Shown here in pieces: positions 48,456 to 56,387 of a stretch of 64,000 nucleotides of DNA. The stretch spans positions 558,001 through 622,000 of the forward strand of contig NZ_SBLB01000003.1 in NCBI RefSeq assembly GCF_004138325.1, in the 5' to 3' direction. The position numbers and the translations under genes are program-made. Every line of letters starts with the position of its first letter. The stretch's first letter is position 1. Under the pieces are notes generated by a model. It saw nothing but the letters and a program-made list of their open reading frames with translations. It did not search any database and was not told where the DNA came from. The DNA is from Spirosoma sordidisoli. GTDB lineage: Bacteria; Bacteroidota; Bacteroidia; Cytophagales; Spirosomataceae.

Positions 48456-48488
48456 GTTAGGAATTCCTAACACTTTGTATTACCTTTA
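48456..48488 (+). promoter_or_regulatory. Promoter/operator of the ArdC operon
   Basis: Perfect palindrome GTTAGGAATTCCTAAC (48456-48471), then TACCTTTA (48481-48488); 20 bp lie between GTTAG and the -7 box. The same palindrome (one change) and the same spacing precede the small regulator gene of prophage B at 54476. Confidence 0.65.
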
Positions 48489-48715
48489 TATAGTGATAGT
48501 GAAGGAGTTAAGGGGAAAAATCAGGGGATTTTGGGCAGGGAGACCTACAGGATTTTGAATGGGTTGGCGGGTGATACCAGGTAGGCCGGTATCGGGCGGG
48601 TAAGGGGTTCGTTCTTTGATTTCTGGACAGATCAATGCTAGTCGGCACCACCGACGAACGGGCCTACACGGCCCAAATTTTAAAGTCAGTTACACACTTT
48701 CAATCAAAAAAAGAC

Positions 48716-49642
48716 ATGGAAACCACTGCCAAACGCGATCATTTCGCCGAAGTAACCGAGCGCATTATCAAGAGCCTTGAACATGGGGTTGTACCCTGGC
48801 ATCAACCCTGGGGGTTTATTGAACCCGCACAGAATCATTTCACGGGCCACAAATACCGAGGTATCAATCAGCTGTTAATGCTAATTACCAATTATGAAAC
48901 GCCCTATTTCGCCACCATTCGCCAGATCAACGAGGCCGGAGGGCGGGTAAAGAAGGGAGCCAAAAGCTCCGCCGTTTACTTTCACGATTGCATTTATAAA
49001 GACGCCAAAACGGGTGCCCGACTAAACGAGGAAGAAGCCCGGGCGCGACTGAAAGCGGGTGATAAAAACGTCAGTAAATACCCTTATATCCGCCTGTTTC
49101 CGGTTTTTAATATGCAGGATGTGGAAGGGTGCCCCGTTAAGCCAGTCAGCCACAAGGGAAACAGCGAAAATCAGGAAATAGCCGTTTGCGCTGACTTCGT
49201 CACGGGCTTAAACCTAGGGGAAAAGTTGCTAAACAGTCCCACCAGCGGACAGGCCTATTACAGCAAATCGAAAGATCGAATTCTCATGCCTGAACTTTCC
49301 CGCTTTGAGTCGTCGGAACATTATTACGCCACATTGTACCATGAATTAACCCATTTTACGGGCCACGCCAGCCGGTTAAATCGGGCCACGCTAACCGACG
49401 CGCTTAAGTTTGGCGATACCAATTACAGCAAAGAAGAATTAGTGGCCGAGTTGGGCGCCTGTTTTCTGTGCAATCGCCACGGCATCAATACGGCCTCCGT
49501 CGAAGATAACGCGGCCAGCTATATACAGGGCTGGTTAACCAAGTTACGAAAGGATAAGCGGTTTGTCTGGGACGCGGCCAGCGAGGCACAGGCCGCTTTT
49601 ACGTTCCTAATGGATTGTTCAGAGCAAGCCGTAACCGCCTGA
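48716..49642 (+). CDS. ArdC-like antirestriction protein, 308 aa
   Basis: An N-terminal ssDNA-binding domain (about 8-140) has the family pattern GVVPWHQPWG, YRGINQLLML and GGRVKKGAKSSAVYF. The C-terminal zincin-like metallopeptidase domain carries HELTH (209-213) within YHELTHFTGHASRL. ArdC proteins on plasmids and ICEs protect incoming DNA from host restriction. The start at 48716 is preferred since the upstream extension is unlike the family. Leader CACTTTCAATCA recurs before the next gene. Confidence 0.88.
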   Translation: METTAKRDHFAEVTERIIKSLEHGVVPWHQPWGFIEPAQNHFTGHKYRGINQLLMLITNYETPYFATIRQINEAGGRVKKGAKSSAVYFHDCIYKDAKTGARLNEEEARARLKAGDKNVSKYPYIRLFPVFNMQDVEGCPVKPVSHKGNSENQEIAVCADFVTGLNLGEKLLNSPTSGQAYYSKSKDRILMPELSRFESSEHYYATLYHELTHFTGHASRLNRATLTDALKFGDTNYSKEELVAELGACFLCNRHGINTASVEDNAASYIQGWLTKLRKDKRFVWDAASEAQAAFTFLMDCSEQAVTA

Positions 49643-49706
49643 TTACTTACCCGATCACTTTACCCAAGTTCAATTTTTTCAAATCAGTTTAATCACTTTC
49701 AATCAG

Positions 49707-50294
49707 ATGAAAACGACCAACGCAACAACCAGCACCATCAACAGCGGTAAACCGGCATTTGGCATCAAGCCAACCGAACCCGTAGCCGTTTCTCAACTAA
49801 TCGCCCAGGCTAAAGAAAAAATTAACCCCGAAGACGTCAAAACGCCAACTACCTACCCGATCCCAACTACTAAACCAGAGGTAGCCCCGCAGATAGAGCC
49901 AGCCGCTAAACCCGAGCCAGTACCAGCAACAAAACCGGAGTCAGCAGCAGCCCCCGAGCCGGAGCCAGCCCCCCAACCAATGGCCCTGATGCCTGTACGT
50001 AGTCGGTCCGAAGAAATTCAGTTTCAGGTGGACAAAGCCAACCGGCTACAACTGGTCAATACACAACTGGTTAACCTGAAAGGCAAACACGACGAACTAA
50101 AAGCATTTTCCTATACCGTAGATCAGAGCGAGGATAGCCGGTTTGGACGTCTGGTCATTTACGATGATGCCAACCGGGAGTTTGTCTGTAAAAATCACGG
50201 CTTGGCCGCTCTGGTGGTGGACTACCTGAAAGGGGTATTCTTGCAGAAAATTGACGAGAAAGAAACCGAATTTTTACGGGTGTCCAGATCGTGA
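49707..50294 (+). CDS. Proline/glutamate-rich hypothetical protein, 195 aa
   Basis: A disordered middle region (about 45-95) of repeated Pro, Glu and Ala (EPVPATKPES type) precedes a C-terminal globular part with KHDELKAFSYTVDQSEDSRFGRLVIYDD. No family recognised. It has the same 12-bp leader as the ArdC gene and overlaps the next gene by 4 bp, so it belongs to the ArdC operon. Confidence 0.7.
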   Translation: MKTTNATTSTINSGKPAFGIKPTEPVAVSQLIAQAKEKINPEDVKTPTTYPIPTTKPEVAPQIEPAAKPEPVPATKPESAAAPEPEPAPQPMALMPVRSRSEEIQFQVDKANRLQLVNTQLVNLKGKHDELKAFSYTVDQSEDSRFGRLVIYDDANREFVCKNHGLAALVVDYLKGVFLQKIDEKETEFLRVSRS

Positions 50295-50518
50295 GTGACT
50301 TTGATTGGCTGATTGTGGACGAGTTGCGCCGGGAGTTTCGGCGCACTCGTCCCCCGGCAAAAGCCATCCTCAACAACTATACCGCCGGCATTTTTCGACT
50401 GACCGAACCGCACCGCATCGGCTACCGCATTTTTTGGTATCCGTCGGGTTTAGTGCATCCTACTTCTTTCTGTCATCACCATACCCAATTCGACCTCGTC
50501 GAGATCTTAGACGTATGA
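50291..50518 (+). CDS. Hypothetical protein, 75 aa
   Basis: Unrecognised. Basic and aromatic (EFRRTRPPAKAILNN, HRIGYRIFWYPSGL, CHHHTQFDLVEI). ATGA overlaps at both ends place it firmly in the ArdC-RadC operon. Confidence 0.6.
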   Translation: MSDFDWLIVDELRREFRRTRPPAKAILNNYTAGIFRLTEPHRIGYRIFWYPSGLVHPTSFCHHHTQFDLVEILDV

Positions 50519-50985
50519 CTATTTTAAACGATTCCGTTACGCCCCGCTTTTGTGTGGCTGAAATTAAAGTAACGTATCAAGAGGACCGTTCTATCAAACG
50601 CGAACGGGTAACCAGTAGCCGGGATGCTTTTTATATGTTCCGTCAGCACTGGACCGACCAAATTAACCGACTGGAAGAGTTTTATATACTTTGTTTAAAC
50701 CGAGCCAACGAGGTAGTAGGTATCTACCTCGTGTCAACGGGTGGAACCGCCGCCACCTACGTAGACGCGAAAGTTATTTTTCAGGTTGCTTTAGGCTGTC
50801 ACTCGTCCAGCATCATTTTGGCGCATAATCACCCAAGCGGTAATATGAGTCCTAGCGCGCAGGATAAGGAGTTAACCAAAAAGTTTAGGGAAATTGGCCG
50901 GTTGCTTGATTGCGTCGTACTCGATCATTTGATTCTTGGGCCTGATCAAGACCGGTATTTTTCATTTGCTGACGAAGGCATTTAA
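50515..50985 (+). CDS. RadC-like JAB-domain protein, 156 aa
   Basis: Start at 50515, overlapping the previous stop (ATGA). JAB/MPN metalloprotease-like domain with the metal-binding HNHPSG (104-109) and a downstream Asp in SAQDKEL. The N-terminal helix-hairpin-helix of chromosomal RadC is missing, as in most mobile-element copies. Its function is unknown, though the protein is a frequent partner of ArdC-type genes on ICEs and plasmids. Confidence 0.88.
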   Translation: MTILNDSVTPRFCVAEIKVTYQEDRSIKRERVTSSRDAFYMFRQHWTDQINRLEEFYILCLNRANEVVGIYLVSTGGTAATYVDAKVIFQVALGCHSSSIILAHNHPSGNMSPSAQDKELTKKFREIGRLLDCVVLDHLILGPDQDRYFSFADEGI

Positions 50986-50996
50986 TCCCTACGACT

Positions 50997-51530
50997 ATGC
51001 CCTATTTCGCCCGGATCAGTAGCCAGTTACGGCCAGCCAACCAGCTACAGCACTATCTACTCAGGCAGGTAGAAACCTACAATCACACCCTGCTACATGA
51101 CCCAGACAGCTTACTCGCCATCCTGCAAAAATGTACCGATACGGCAAACTATACCTATCGCCGTTGCAGTCCGCAGACGTTGGGGGTTAACCGGGATCAT
51201 ACGACCAAGGAAATTAGAAGCATTTCAGCAGGAGGCTTATTTGCTTTCCACCTTTACAAGGTTGCCCGAACGCTCCACGAGTCAGCACCAGTCTCCGAGC
51301 CAACGCCAGTACCCGAGCCGGAACCAGCGCCGGATATAGTCTACAAACGGTTTGCCATTTTCGACGGCCGCGACAGTGAGAAGATCAGCTCACTTCAGCC
51401 ACTCGACTACTTTACCCCTGAGGTGCAAAAATTACTCATAGCGGATAAGGTTTGGAAAGTCTACGAGAACATTTTAGGCATTCCGTTTGCCGAAGAATAT
51501 GGAGGAGCCAAACAACATGCCCGCCCCTAG
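50997..51530 (+). CDS. Hypothetical protein, 177 aa
   Basis: Unrecognised. The N-terminal helical domain (YLLRQVETYNHTLLHDPDSLLAILQK) and a C-terminal domain (DYFTPEVQKLLIADKVWKVYENIL) are joined by a short Pro/Glu linker (PTPVPEPEPAPD) like that of the 195-aa protein in the same operon. Last gene before the terminator. Confidence 0.65.
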   Translation: MPYFARISSQLRPANQLQHYLLRQVETYNHTLLHDPDSLLAILQKCTDTANYTYRRCSPQTLGVNRDHTTKEIRSISAGGLFAFHLYKVARTLHESAPVSEPTPVPEPEPAPDIVYKRFAIFDGRDSEKISSLQPLDYFTPEVQKLLIADKVWKVYENILGIPFAEEYGGAKQHARP

Positions 51531-51599
51531 TCCCTTGTTTTGGGCCCCTCTTCTGCCCATTTTAGCGCCGATCTGCCCAAAAGATATGTCCATCCTGGC

Positions 51600-51634
51600 A
51601 AGGTCTGTAACGAACGTTACAGACCTTTTTTTTG
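51600..51634 (+). terminator. Terminator of the ArdC-RadC operon
   Basis: AAGGTCTGTAAC-GAAC-GTTACAGACCTT-type hairpin followed by a run of eight T. Confidence 0.9.
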
Positions 51635-51837
51635 ACCTATGCAACTAAAAATATAGTTTCGACAAGCAAAATTTTTACTTTCTTTTTTCTTGGTAAGAAA
51701 GTAACAAAGAAAACCGCCCGGATCTACCCCACCCTCGGCACGTTGCTGACGCCTGCTTTTCTGGATTGATGCAGCTTCCACAGCCGATTTACCTATGCTC
51801 CCTTCTAGCAACTATGGACGTATTTTGAGTTAATATG
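51635..51837. other. Intergenic region without gene
   Basis: AT-rich start, with a TTTCTTGGTAAGAAAGTAACAAAG-type short dyad near 51680-51705, otherwise nothing recognised. Confidence 0.3.
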
Positions 51838-51895
51838 AATTAGATGAAGCTAGAAAGGCAGCCTATTGGGGCTGCCTTTCTAGCTTCATCTAATT
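51838..51895. repeat. 26-bp perfect hairpin (bidirectional terminator or element end)
   Basis: Arms 51838-51863 and 51870-51895 are exact complements around a 6-bp loop (arm begins AATTAGATGAAGCTAG). It lies 23 bp after the stop of the 498-aa lipoprotein gene (minus strand) and could end its transcript. A stem this long without mismatch is unusual for a simple terminator. Confidence 0.85.
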
Positions 51896-51917
51896 GCGCT
51901 CTTACTGTCCGGCTTTA

Positions 51918-53414
51918 TTATTGGGCCCGGACATTCAAATACTGGACTTCACTGATTTGACCACCATCACAATAGCTGGTGATCGTAACCTTGATGGTCC
52001 CATAACCCTGGTTCGAACTCCACTGAACCCCCACATAGGTCCCCCCTGTTATCGTCGTTTGCCCGTTAGAAAATGTTCCTGATAGTGAGTAGTTAGGATA
52101 ACCCGAAGGAATGACTTGCCAGGTTATTGTAACACTACCCTCAATATTCTCGTACGAGCCAGCTACTCCGTACATAGCATACTGACCCGGTGACACGTTA
52201 TCAGCTCCTGATATCGTAAAATAAGGCTTGCCCAACTTACTTAGATCAAACCAGCCGAACGCATCAGACTGTCTGGACTCGGTGACACCGGTATCATGGC
52301 ACTGGCTTGTGACACGCATGCCGAGCGTACTGACGTTGTTTTGAGTTATTAAATTACCAGGTATATCAAAGTAGTTACCACTACCTATGTTCTCATAGAT
52401 GACGTTATTTAAATCATTGTTGGCCGATATTTTCCAGATGAACTGAGTAGGCCCATTCGTACCATAACCAACAGCTGTATATCGTAGCCCAGCTCCCGGT
52501 ACGTAGCAGCGGTAAGGGAAAGAAACGGTTGCAGGCGCGTCACATTTGGCTAACTCCTGCTGATCGCACTGACAAGAGGTAAAGGCCTGTATGGTTCCGT
52601 AGGCAGCGCCAATGATGGCGCCGATCGCTGAGCCTTTCACCAATATTGTCGCCCCCGATTTTACAATGGCTTCCACGCCACCAATGGCACTGCCCGTGGA
52701 GGACAACCCACTGATCGTGCCCACGTAGCAATACAGTTTAGCCCAAAATCCGCAAGCGGACGTGGAACGTGCTTTTGGTTCAGAAACGCCTTCTGATGCA
52801 GGCGCCTGTTCCAATCGATAAAGCAGGGCATATTTGACAGTTGACCGCTGATTCAGGACGTCACTTTTCTCGGATGGAGTCAAGACGTTATCCTGCATGA
52901 TCTCCTTCTCGCGCTGCGCAAACCAGTCCCAGGCAGTTTGCATATCTGGTTGCGTAGCTAGCAGCTCAAGGAGCGAACGCTGCTGGTCTTTGATGATCTG
53001 ACCCTGTCGCTGGGTATAGCTTTTCTGAGCAACCAAATCATCAATAATTTGGTCATGAGTCCAATGGTTGGCCTTTATCTTCGCCTGATAGGCGTCAAAC
53101 TTAGCCTTGAACCCTGCTCGTTGATTGGCCGGCAAGTAGGTCAATGGATCAATAGTTGCGGAGTAATATTTAATGTGCCTCAACAGTACCTGACCGTGGG
53201 TATTGAAATTAAAGCCAGTTGTATCTCTAGCCCGGGCGTAGGCGTTATTTCTAGCCAGGATATCATCTAACGTAGTAGATCCATTGAGATTTAGGGGTGC
53301 TGGCCCCTGCTTGATTTTACTAGGAGCGAGTGAATTTATTTCCGTATTACAGGAGAGCGGTAACAGGATACATAACAATACCCATACCATTGACATTAGA
53401 GACAAATTTTTCAT
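51918..53414 (-). CDS. Large cysteine-containing lipoprotein with Ig-like C-terminus, 498 aa
   Basis: Lipoprotein signal with lipobox LPLSC (C22). An N-terminal helical region (about 45-205) is rich in Gln and Asp. A hydrophobic Gly/Ala-rich central stretch (about 235-285, GAIIGAAYGTIQAF) could insert in a membrane and ends in a Cys pair (CQCD). The C-terminal half consists of two beta-sandwich (PKD/Ig-like) units, e.g. PYFTISGADNVSPGQYAMYG. No family recognised. The glycine-rich centre recalls toxin or pore-forming proteins, but this is speculative. Confidence 0.65.
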   Translation of the reverse strand: MKNLSLMSMVWVLLCILLPLSCNTEINSLAPSKIKQGPAPLNLNGSTTLDDILARNNAYARARDTTGFNFNTHGQVLLRHIKYYSATIDPLTYLPANQRAGFKAKFDAYQAKIKANHWTHDQIIDDLVAQKSYTQRQGQIIKDQQRSLLELLATQPDMQTAWDWFAQREKEIMQDNVLTPSEKSDVLNQRSTVKYALLYRLEQAPASEGVSEPKARSTSACGFWAKLYCYVGTISGLSSTGSAIGGVEAIVKSGATILVKGSAIGAIIGAAYGTIQAFTSCQCDQQELAKCDAPATVSFPYRCYVPGAGLRYTAVGYGTNGPTQFIWKISANNDLNNVIYENIGSGNYFDIPGNLITQNNVSTLGMRVTSQCHDTGVTESRQSDAFGWFDLSKLGKPYFTISGADNVSPGQYAMYGVAGSYENIEGSVTITWQVIPSGYPNYSLSGTFSNGQTTITGGTYVGVQWSSNQGYGTIKVTITSYCDGGQISEVQYLNVRAQ

Positions 53415-54180
53415 GATCTTGATGAGTTTAGAATTGAGTACTTGACACTAATTTCTAAGCATCGCAGGTGATGCTTTCCAGGCTTAGTAGCGCAGACCAG
53501 ATCAATGAATAGCTAGAACAGCTTTTAGGAGGGTACCTGTAGGCGAGAGATGACTTAAAGTCTCAAAAAGCCAATCTCTAATTTTTACATATGTTGATGA
53601 TTTAGCAGTGAAACGTTGAACCCCATCTCTGATCGTCAAAATATTACCAGGCTGTTTCCCTGCTAAACTACAACCGAATCGACTATTTGATTAACTTATT
53701 ATACAATTTATAGGATTAATTATAAATTTATTTGAACTTATTTTATTCATTGTGGGATGCAGTTACACCCCTGCTCATTACTCAAATACTGTTTTTAAAT
53801 CGAACAATTGAATTAATATATGTACTTACATGATTTTGAAGTACTGGTATTTGTCAATAAAAATTCTTTAAAAATTATAATTTTAATGTCTGTTATTCAT
53901 TCATTACCAACTCGATTTACTAGTATTTGCCACCTATATTATTCGGACAACAGGACGTTGGTGGCATATCTATAAGCTCCCTATTATTCCAGATTGGTTT
54001 TCATGTATCTTAATCCTTAAACCTTCCCAAGCGGTGTAGTAGAATTACACTGGCCAGTCAACAGCCCGTCGTCAAACTGAAGAGCATCATCCAAAATCTT
54101 TTTGTGCATTAAAGCCTAGGAACTGTCGAACTAACGCTGGCTAATATTCAGCCTTGATCCACTTAACAGTAGACTGCCTT
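53415..54180. other. AT-rich right junction region of the 16-kb segment
   Basis: About 770 bp with no convincing gene. Base composition is much more AT-rich than the phage on its right. No repeat shared with the left junction (38218-38709) was found by eye. Confidence 0.4.
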
Positions 54181-54221
54181 AAAAAAACAAAACACCCCCA
54201 ATGCATAGCTCCGGGGGTGTT
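54181..54221 (-). terminator. Terminator of the small regulator gene (B)
   Basis: Minus strand: AACACCCCC / GGGGGTGTT hairpin followed by TTTGTTTTTTT, 25 bp after the stop. Marks the boundary of prophage B. Confidence 0.88.
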
Positions 54222-54245
54222 CACACTTTCAATCAAATTAATTCT

Positions 54246-54476
54246 TCATTCAATACTCTTATCTGACGGCAGATTCCACAGCTTCTCCTGAGCTACGGTG
54301 AAACCGGCTTCGGCCAGCAGTTGCTCTTTCTTATCCAGACTAATGCCTTCGCCCCGGCCTAGCGTATGCACGTATTGACGGCGCAGGCCGTTGTTTCGTC
54401 CGGTCAAGCTCCAGTAGTAGGGTGAGTTGACCAAGATGTCAAACATGGCGTTTGTGGTGTTTTCGGGCTTTGACAT
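54246..54476 (-). CDS. Small HTH-like regulator, opposite strand, 76 aa
   Basis: Homologue of A 9085-9309, again on the strand opposite to the structural genes. Contains SLTGRNNGLRRQYVHTLGRGEG, then LDKKEQLLAEAGFTVAQEKLWNLP, a helix-turn-helix-like arrangement. A perfect TAGATTTG box ends 4 bp before the ATG, so the mRNA is probably leaderless. A palindrome overlaps the promoter upstream, as expected for an autoregulated repressor. Confidence 0.7.
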   Translation of the reverse strand: MSKPENTTNAMFDILVNSPYYWSLTGRNNGLRRQYVHTLGRGEGISLDKKEQLLAEAGFTVAQEKLWNLPSDKSIE

Positions 54477-54480
54477 ACCA

Positions 54481-54513
54481 CAAATCTAGAAAAAATCGTC
54501 AGGAATTCCTAAC
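54481..54513 (-). promoter_or_regulatory. Promoter/operator of the small regulator gene
   Basis: Minus strand: GTTAGGAATTCCTGAC (54498-54513), with 20 bp from GTTAG to TAGATTTG (54481-54488). It matches the ArdC operon promoter in palindrome and spacing. Confidence 0.65.
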
Positions 54514-54635
54514 GCCATTGTAGTTTCCTGCTTCCATCGTCAGGCTATCCAGATCACCTATTTTTCACGACCGACCGCTCCCTCTCCTCTATGGACAACG
54601 AATGGATGTAAGTCCGTTGGTACGACTCCTTCGGG

Positions 54636-54685
54636 GCCGTCACCGAGGTTGTCGCGGTATCGAGCACCCCACTCCCCCAATTTTC
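54636..54685 (+). promoter_or_regulatory. Late promoter B3 (portal operon)
   Basis: GCCGTCACCGAGGTTGTCGC, 23 bp between GTTGTC and CCAATTTTC, then about 37 bp to the ATG at 54723. Same position as A3. Confidence 0.55.
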
Positions 54686-54722
54686 CGCCCATTGCTGCCA
54701 ATGGGTAGCGCTATCAACTGAC

Positions 54723-54986
54723 ATGATCATCAAGGTGGGCGACATGGTGAAGGAAATGAGACGCACGGTGGGCCTGCATCAGCCCCGACCGTTCTCACTT
54801 GTTTTCGTGACCGGCGATCGCCGACGTGGCCGGGGGGGCCAGATTCGTGAACTGCACAAGGCCGTGCTGCTGACGAAACAGCGAACTGAGAACCGCACGG
54901 TGAATCTGCAACCCCTGGGCACGAACGATTGTATTTGCGTCCACCTTGATCTGATCCTGTACTTTAATCAGATCCCGGTCGCATGA
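54723..54986 (+). CDS. Conserved small phage protein upstream of portal, 87 aa
   Basis: Homologue of A 8606-8965 with a shorter N-terminus: PFSLVFVTGDRRRGRGGQIREL and the end VHLDLILYFNQIPV. Arg-rich loop. Overlaps the portal gene by 4 bp. Function unknown. Confidence 0.72.
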   Translation: MIIKVGDMVKEMRRTVGLHQPRPFSLVFVTGDRRRGRGGQIRELHKAVLLTKQRTENRTVNLQPLGTNDCICVHLDLILYFNQIPVA

Positions 54987-56383
54987 ACGAGCATTTTTTC
55001 CCGGGGGATGCCTACGACGTCGTCTTGTTGCCCGGTGCCGGCGTCAGCCTGGCCCTGGAGAATGATCAGCCGGCTCGGCTAATTGCCGGAGCCAGTAGCT
55101 TACCTGGGCCGGGGACCCGCCCGTCGGTCGTTCAGCCCGATCTGGCCCGGTTTGCCGGTAGTGGCGATATCATGCCCTGGGGTGAGAGCAACGATTTTCC
55201 CCAGCGCATTACTGAGCTCTACAACCGTGACCCCATCATTCCTCCTACCCTGGGCAAAGTAGCCTCTATGCTCATCGGCCGGGGCATTAAGGCGGTGCTG
55301 GAGGATATTGACCAGAACGGCGAGGAACTCACCCGCCCGCTGCCGGCGGGCGATCCAGTAACGGCTGAGATTACCGCCTTCATCAGCAACATCCGGTTTG
55401 AGACGTATCTCCGGGAGATGGCGGCCGATGCGGCCTGGTTTTTTAACGGGTTTCCGGAACTGCTGCTCAGCAAGGATCGCAAAAAAATCGTGCAGCTCCA
55501 CCCGCTCAATGCCGAGGAAATCCGCTGGTGCCGCATGGATGAGCGGGGCAATATGCCCCATGTGTATCTGAATGCCAACTGGCCCCACTGCACCGTCGAC
55601 GACGGCCGTACGGTCAAAATCAACGCGCTCGACCCCTACCGATGGGATGCTGTCGACTGGCTGCGGGAAAGCTCATTTTATAACTGCGTATACCCCATCT
55701 CGTATCCCACCCCGGGCAAACGGTTCTATAGCCTGGCTCACCACTACAGCCTGGTCGAATCAGGCTGGCTCGACGTGCACCTGGCCGTACCAGCCTTCAA
55801 GAAGTACCTGCTCAAAAACCAGATGAGTTTAAAGTATCACTTGAAGGTCGATAAAAATTACTGGTCAACGCTGTGGGGCAACGACTACACGGCGGCCGAT
55901 AACGCCAAGAAGCAGGCCCTTAAAAAAGGCTGGGTCGACAAGATCACCAAAATGCTGACCAACGTCGAGAACGCGGGCGCCATGCTGATGACCGAAATTG
56001 AACAGCAGCTCGACGGCAAATCAACCAAGGATTACGTACAGCTGGTGCCCCTGACGGACGCCATGAAGGACGGCAAGTACATCGAAGACAATCTCGAGGC
56101 CGCGGCCAACATCTTTTACGCCCTCAACATCGATCCGACCCTGGTCGGCTTCGCAGGGGGTGAGAAGATGGGCGCCCGTTCGGGCGGCTCCGACAAGCGG
56201 GAGGCTTACCTGATCGCCCTGCAGATGCTGGCTCCCTTTCGCCAGATGCTCATCGAGCCGCTTTCCTTCGTGGCGGATTACAACGGCTGGAAAGCCCGTT
56301 TCCCCAGACTGCGCTTCTGCTGGCGGGATACGCTGCTGACCACCCTGGACACCGGGGCTGGCACCCAAGATCGCTTAACCTAA
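54983..56383 (+). CDS. Phage portal protein, 466 aa
   Basis: Homologue of A 7245-8606. Landmarks: PWGESNDFPQRITELYNRDPIIPP near the N-terminus, WFFNGFPELLLSKDRKKI, and YALNIDPTLVGFAGGEKM followed by RSGGSDKREAYLIALQ, then FVADYNGWKARFPRLRF. Complete length, no frameshift. Confidence 0.85.
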   Translation: MNEHFFPGDAYDVVLLPGAGVSLALENDQPARLIAGASSLPGPGTRPSVVQPDLARFAGSGDIMPWGESNDFPQRITELYNRDPIIPPTLGKVASMLIGRGIKAVLEDIDQNGEELTRPLPAGDPVTAEITAFISNIRFETYLREMAADAAWFFNGFPELLLSKDRKKIVQLHPLNAEEIRWCRMDERGNMPHVYLNANWPHCTVDDGRTVKINALDPYRWDAVDWLRESSFYNCVYPISYPTPGKRFYSLAHHYSLVESGWLDVHLAVPAFKKYLLKNQMSLKYHLKVDKNYWSTLWGNDYTAADNAKKQALKKGWVDKITKMLTNVENAGAMLMTEIEQQLDGKSTKDYVQLVPLTDAMKDGKYIEDNLEAAANIFYALNIDPTLVGFAGGEKMGARSGGSDKREAYLIALQMLAPFRQMLIEPLSFVADYNGWKARFPRLRFCWRDTLLTTLDTGAGTQDRLT

Positions 56384-56387
56384 CGCT

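Larger units (their letters stand above)
38218..54180. mobile_element. 16-kb non-phage segment splitting prophage B
   Basis: Segment between the terminase and the portal-side regulator of prophage B, absent from the same place in prophage A. It contains envelope and signalling genes of chromosomal character (38.7-45.9 kb), AT-richer small genes (46-48 kb), an ArdC/RadC operon (48.7-51.5 kb) and a large lipoprotein gene (51.9-53.4 kb). No transposase or integrase was seen inside and no terminal repeat was found by eye. Insertion, cargo capture, or two partial prophages on either side of a host segment are all possible. The shared promoter at 48456 and 54498 argues that at least the ArdC part is functionally tied to B. 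Confidence 0.6.
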
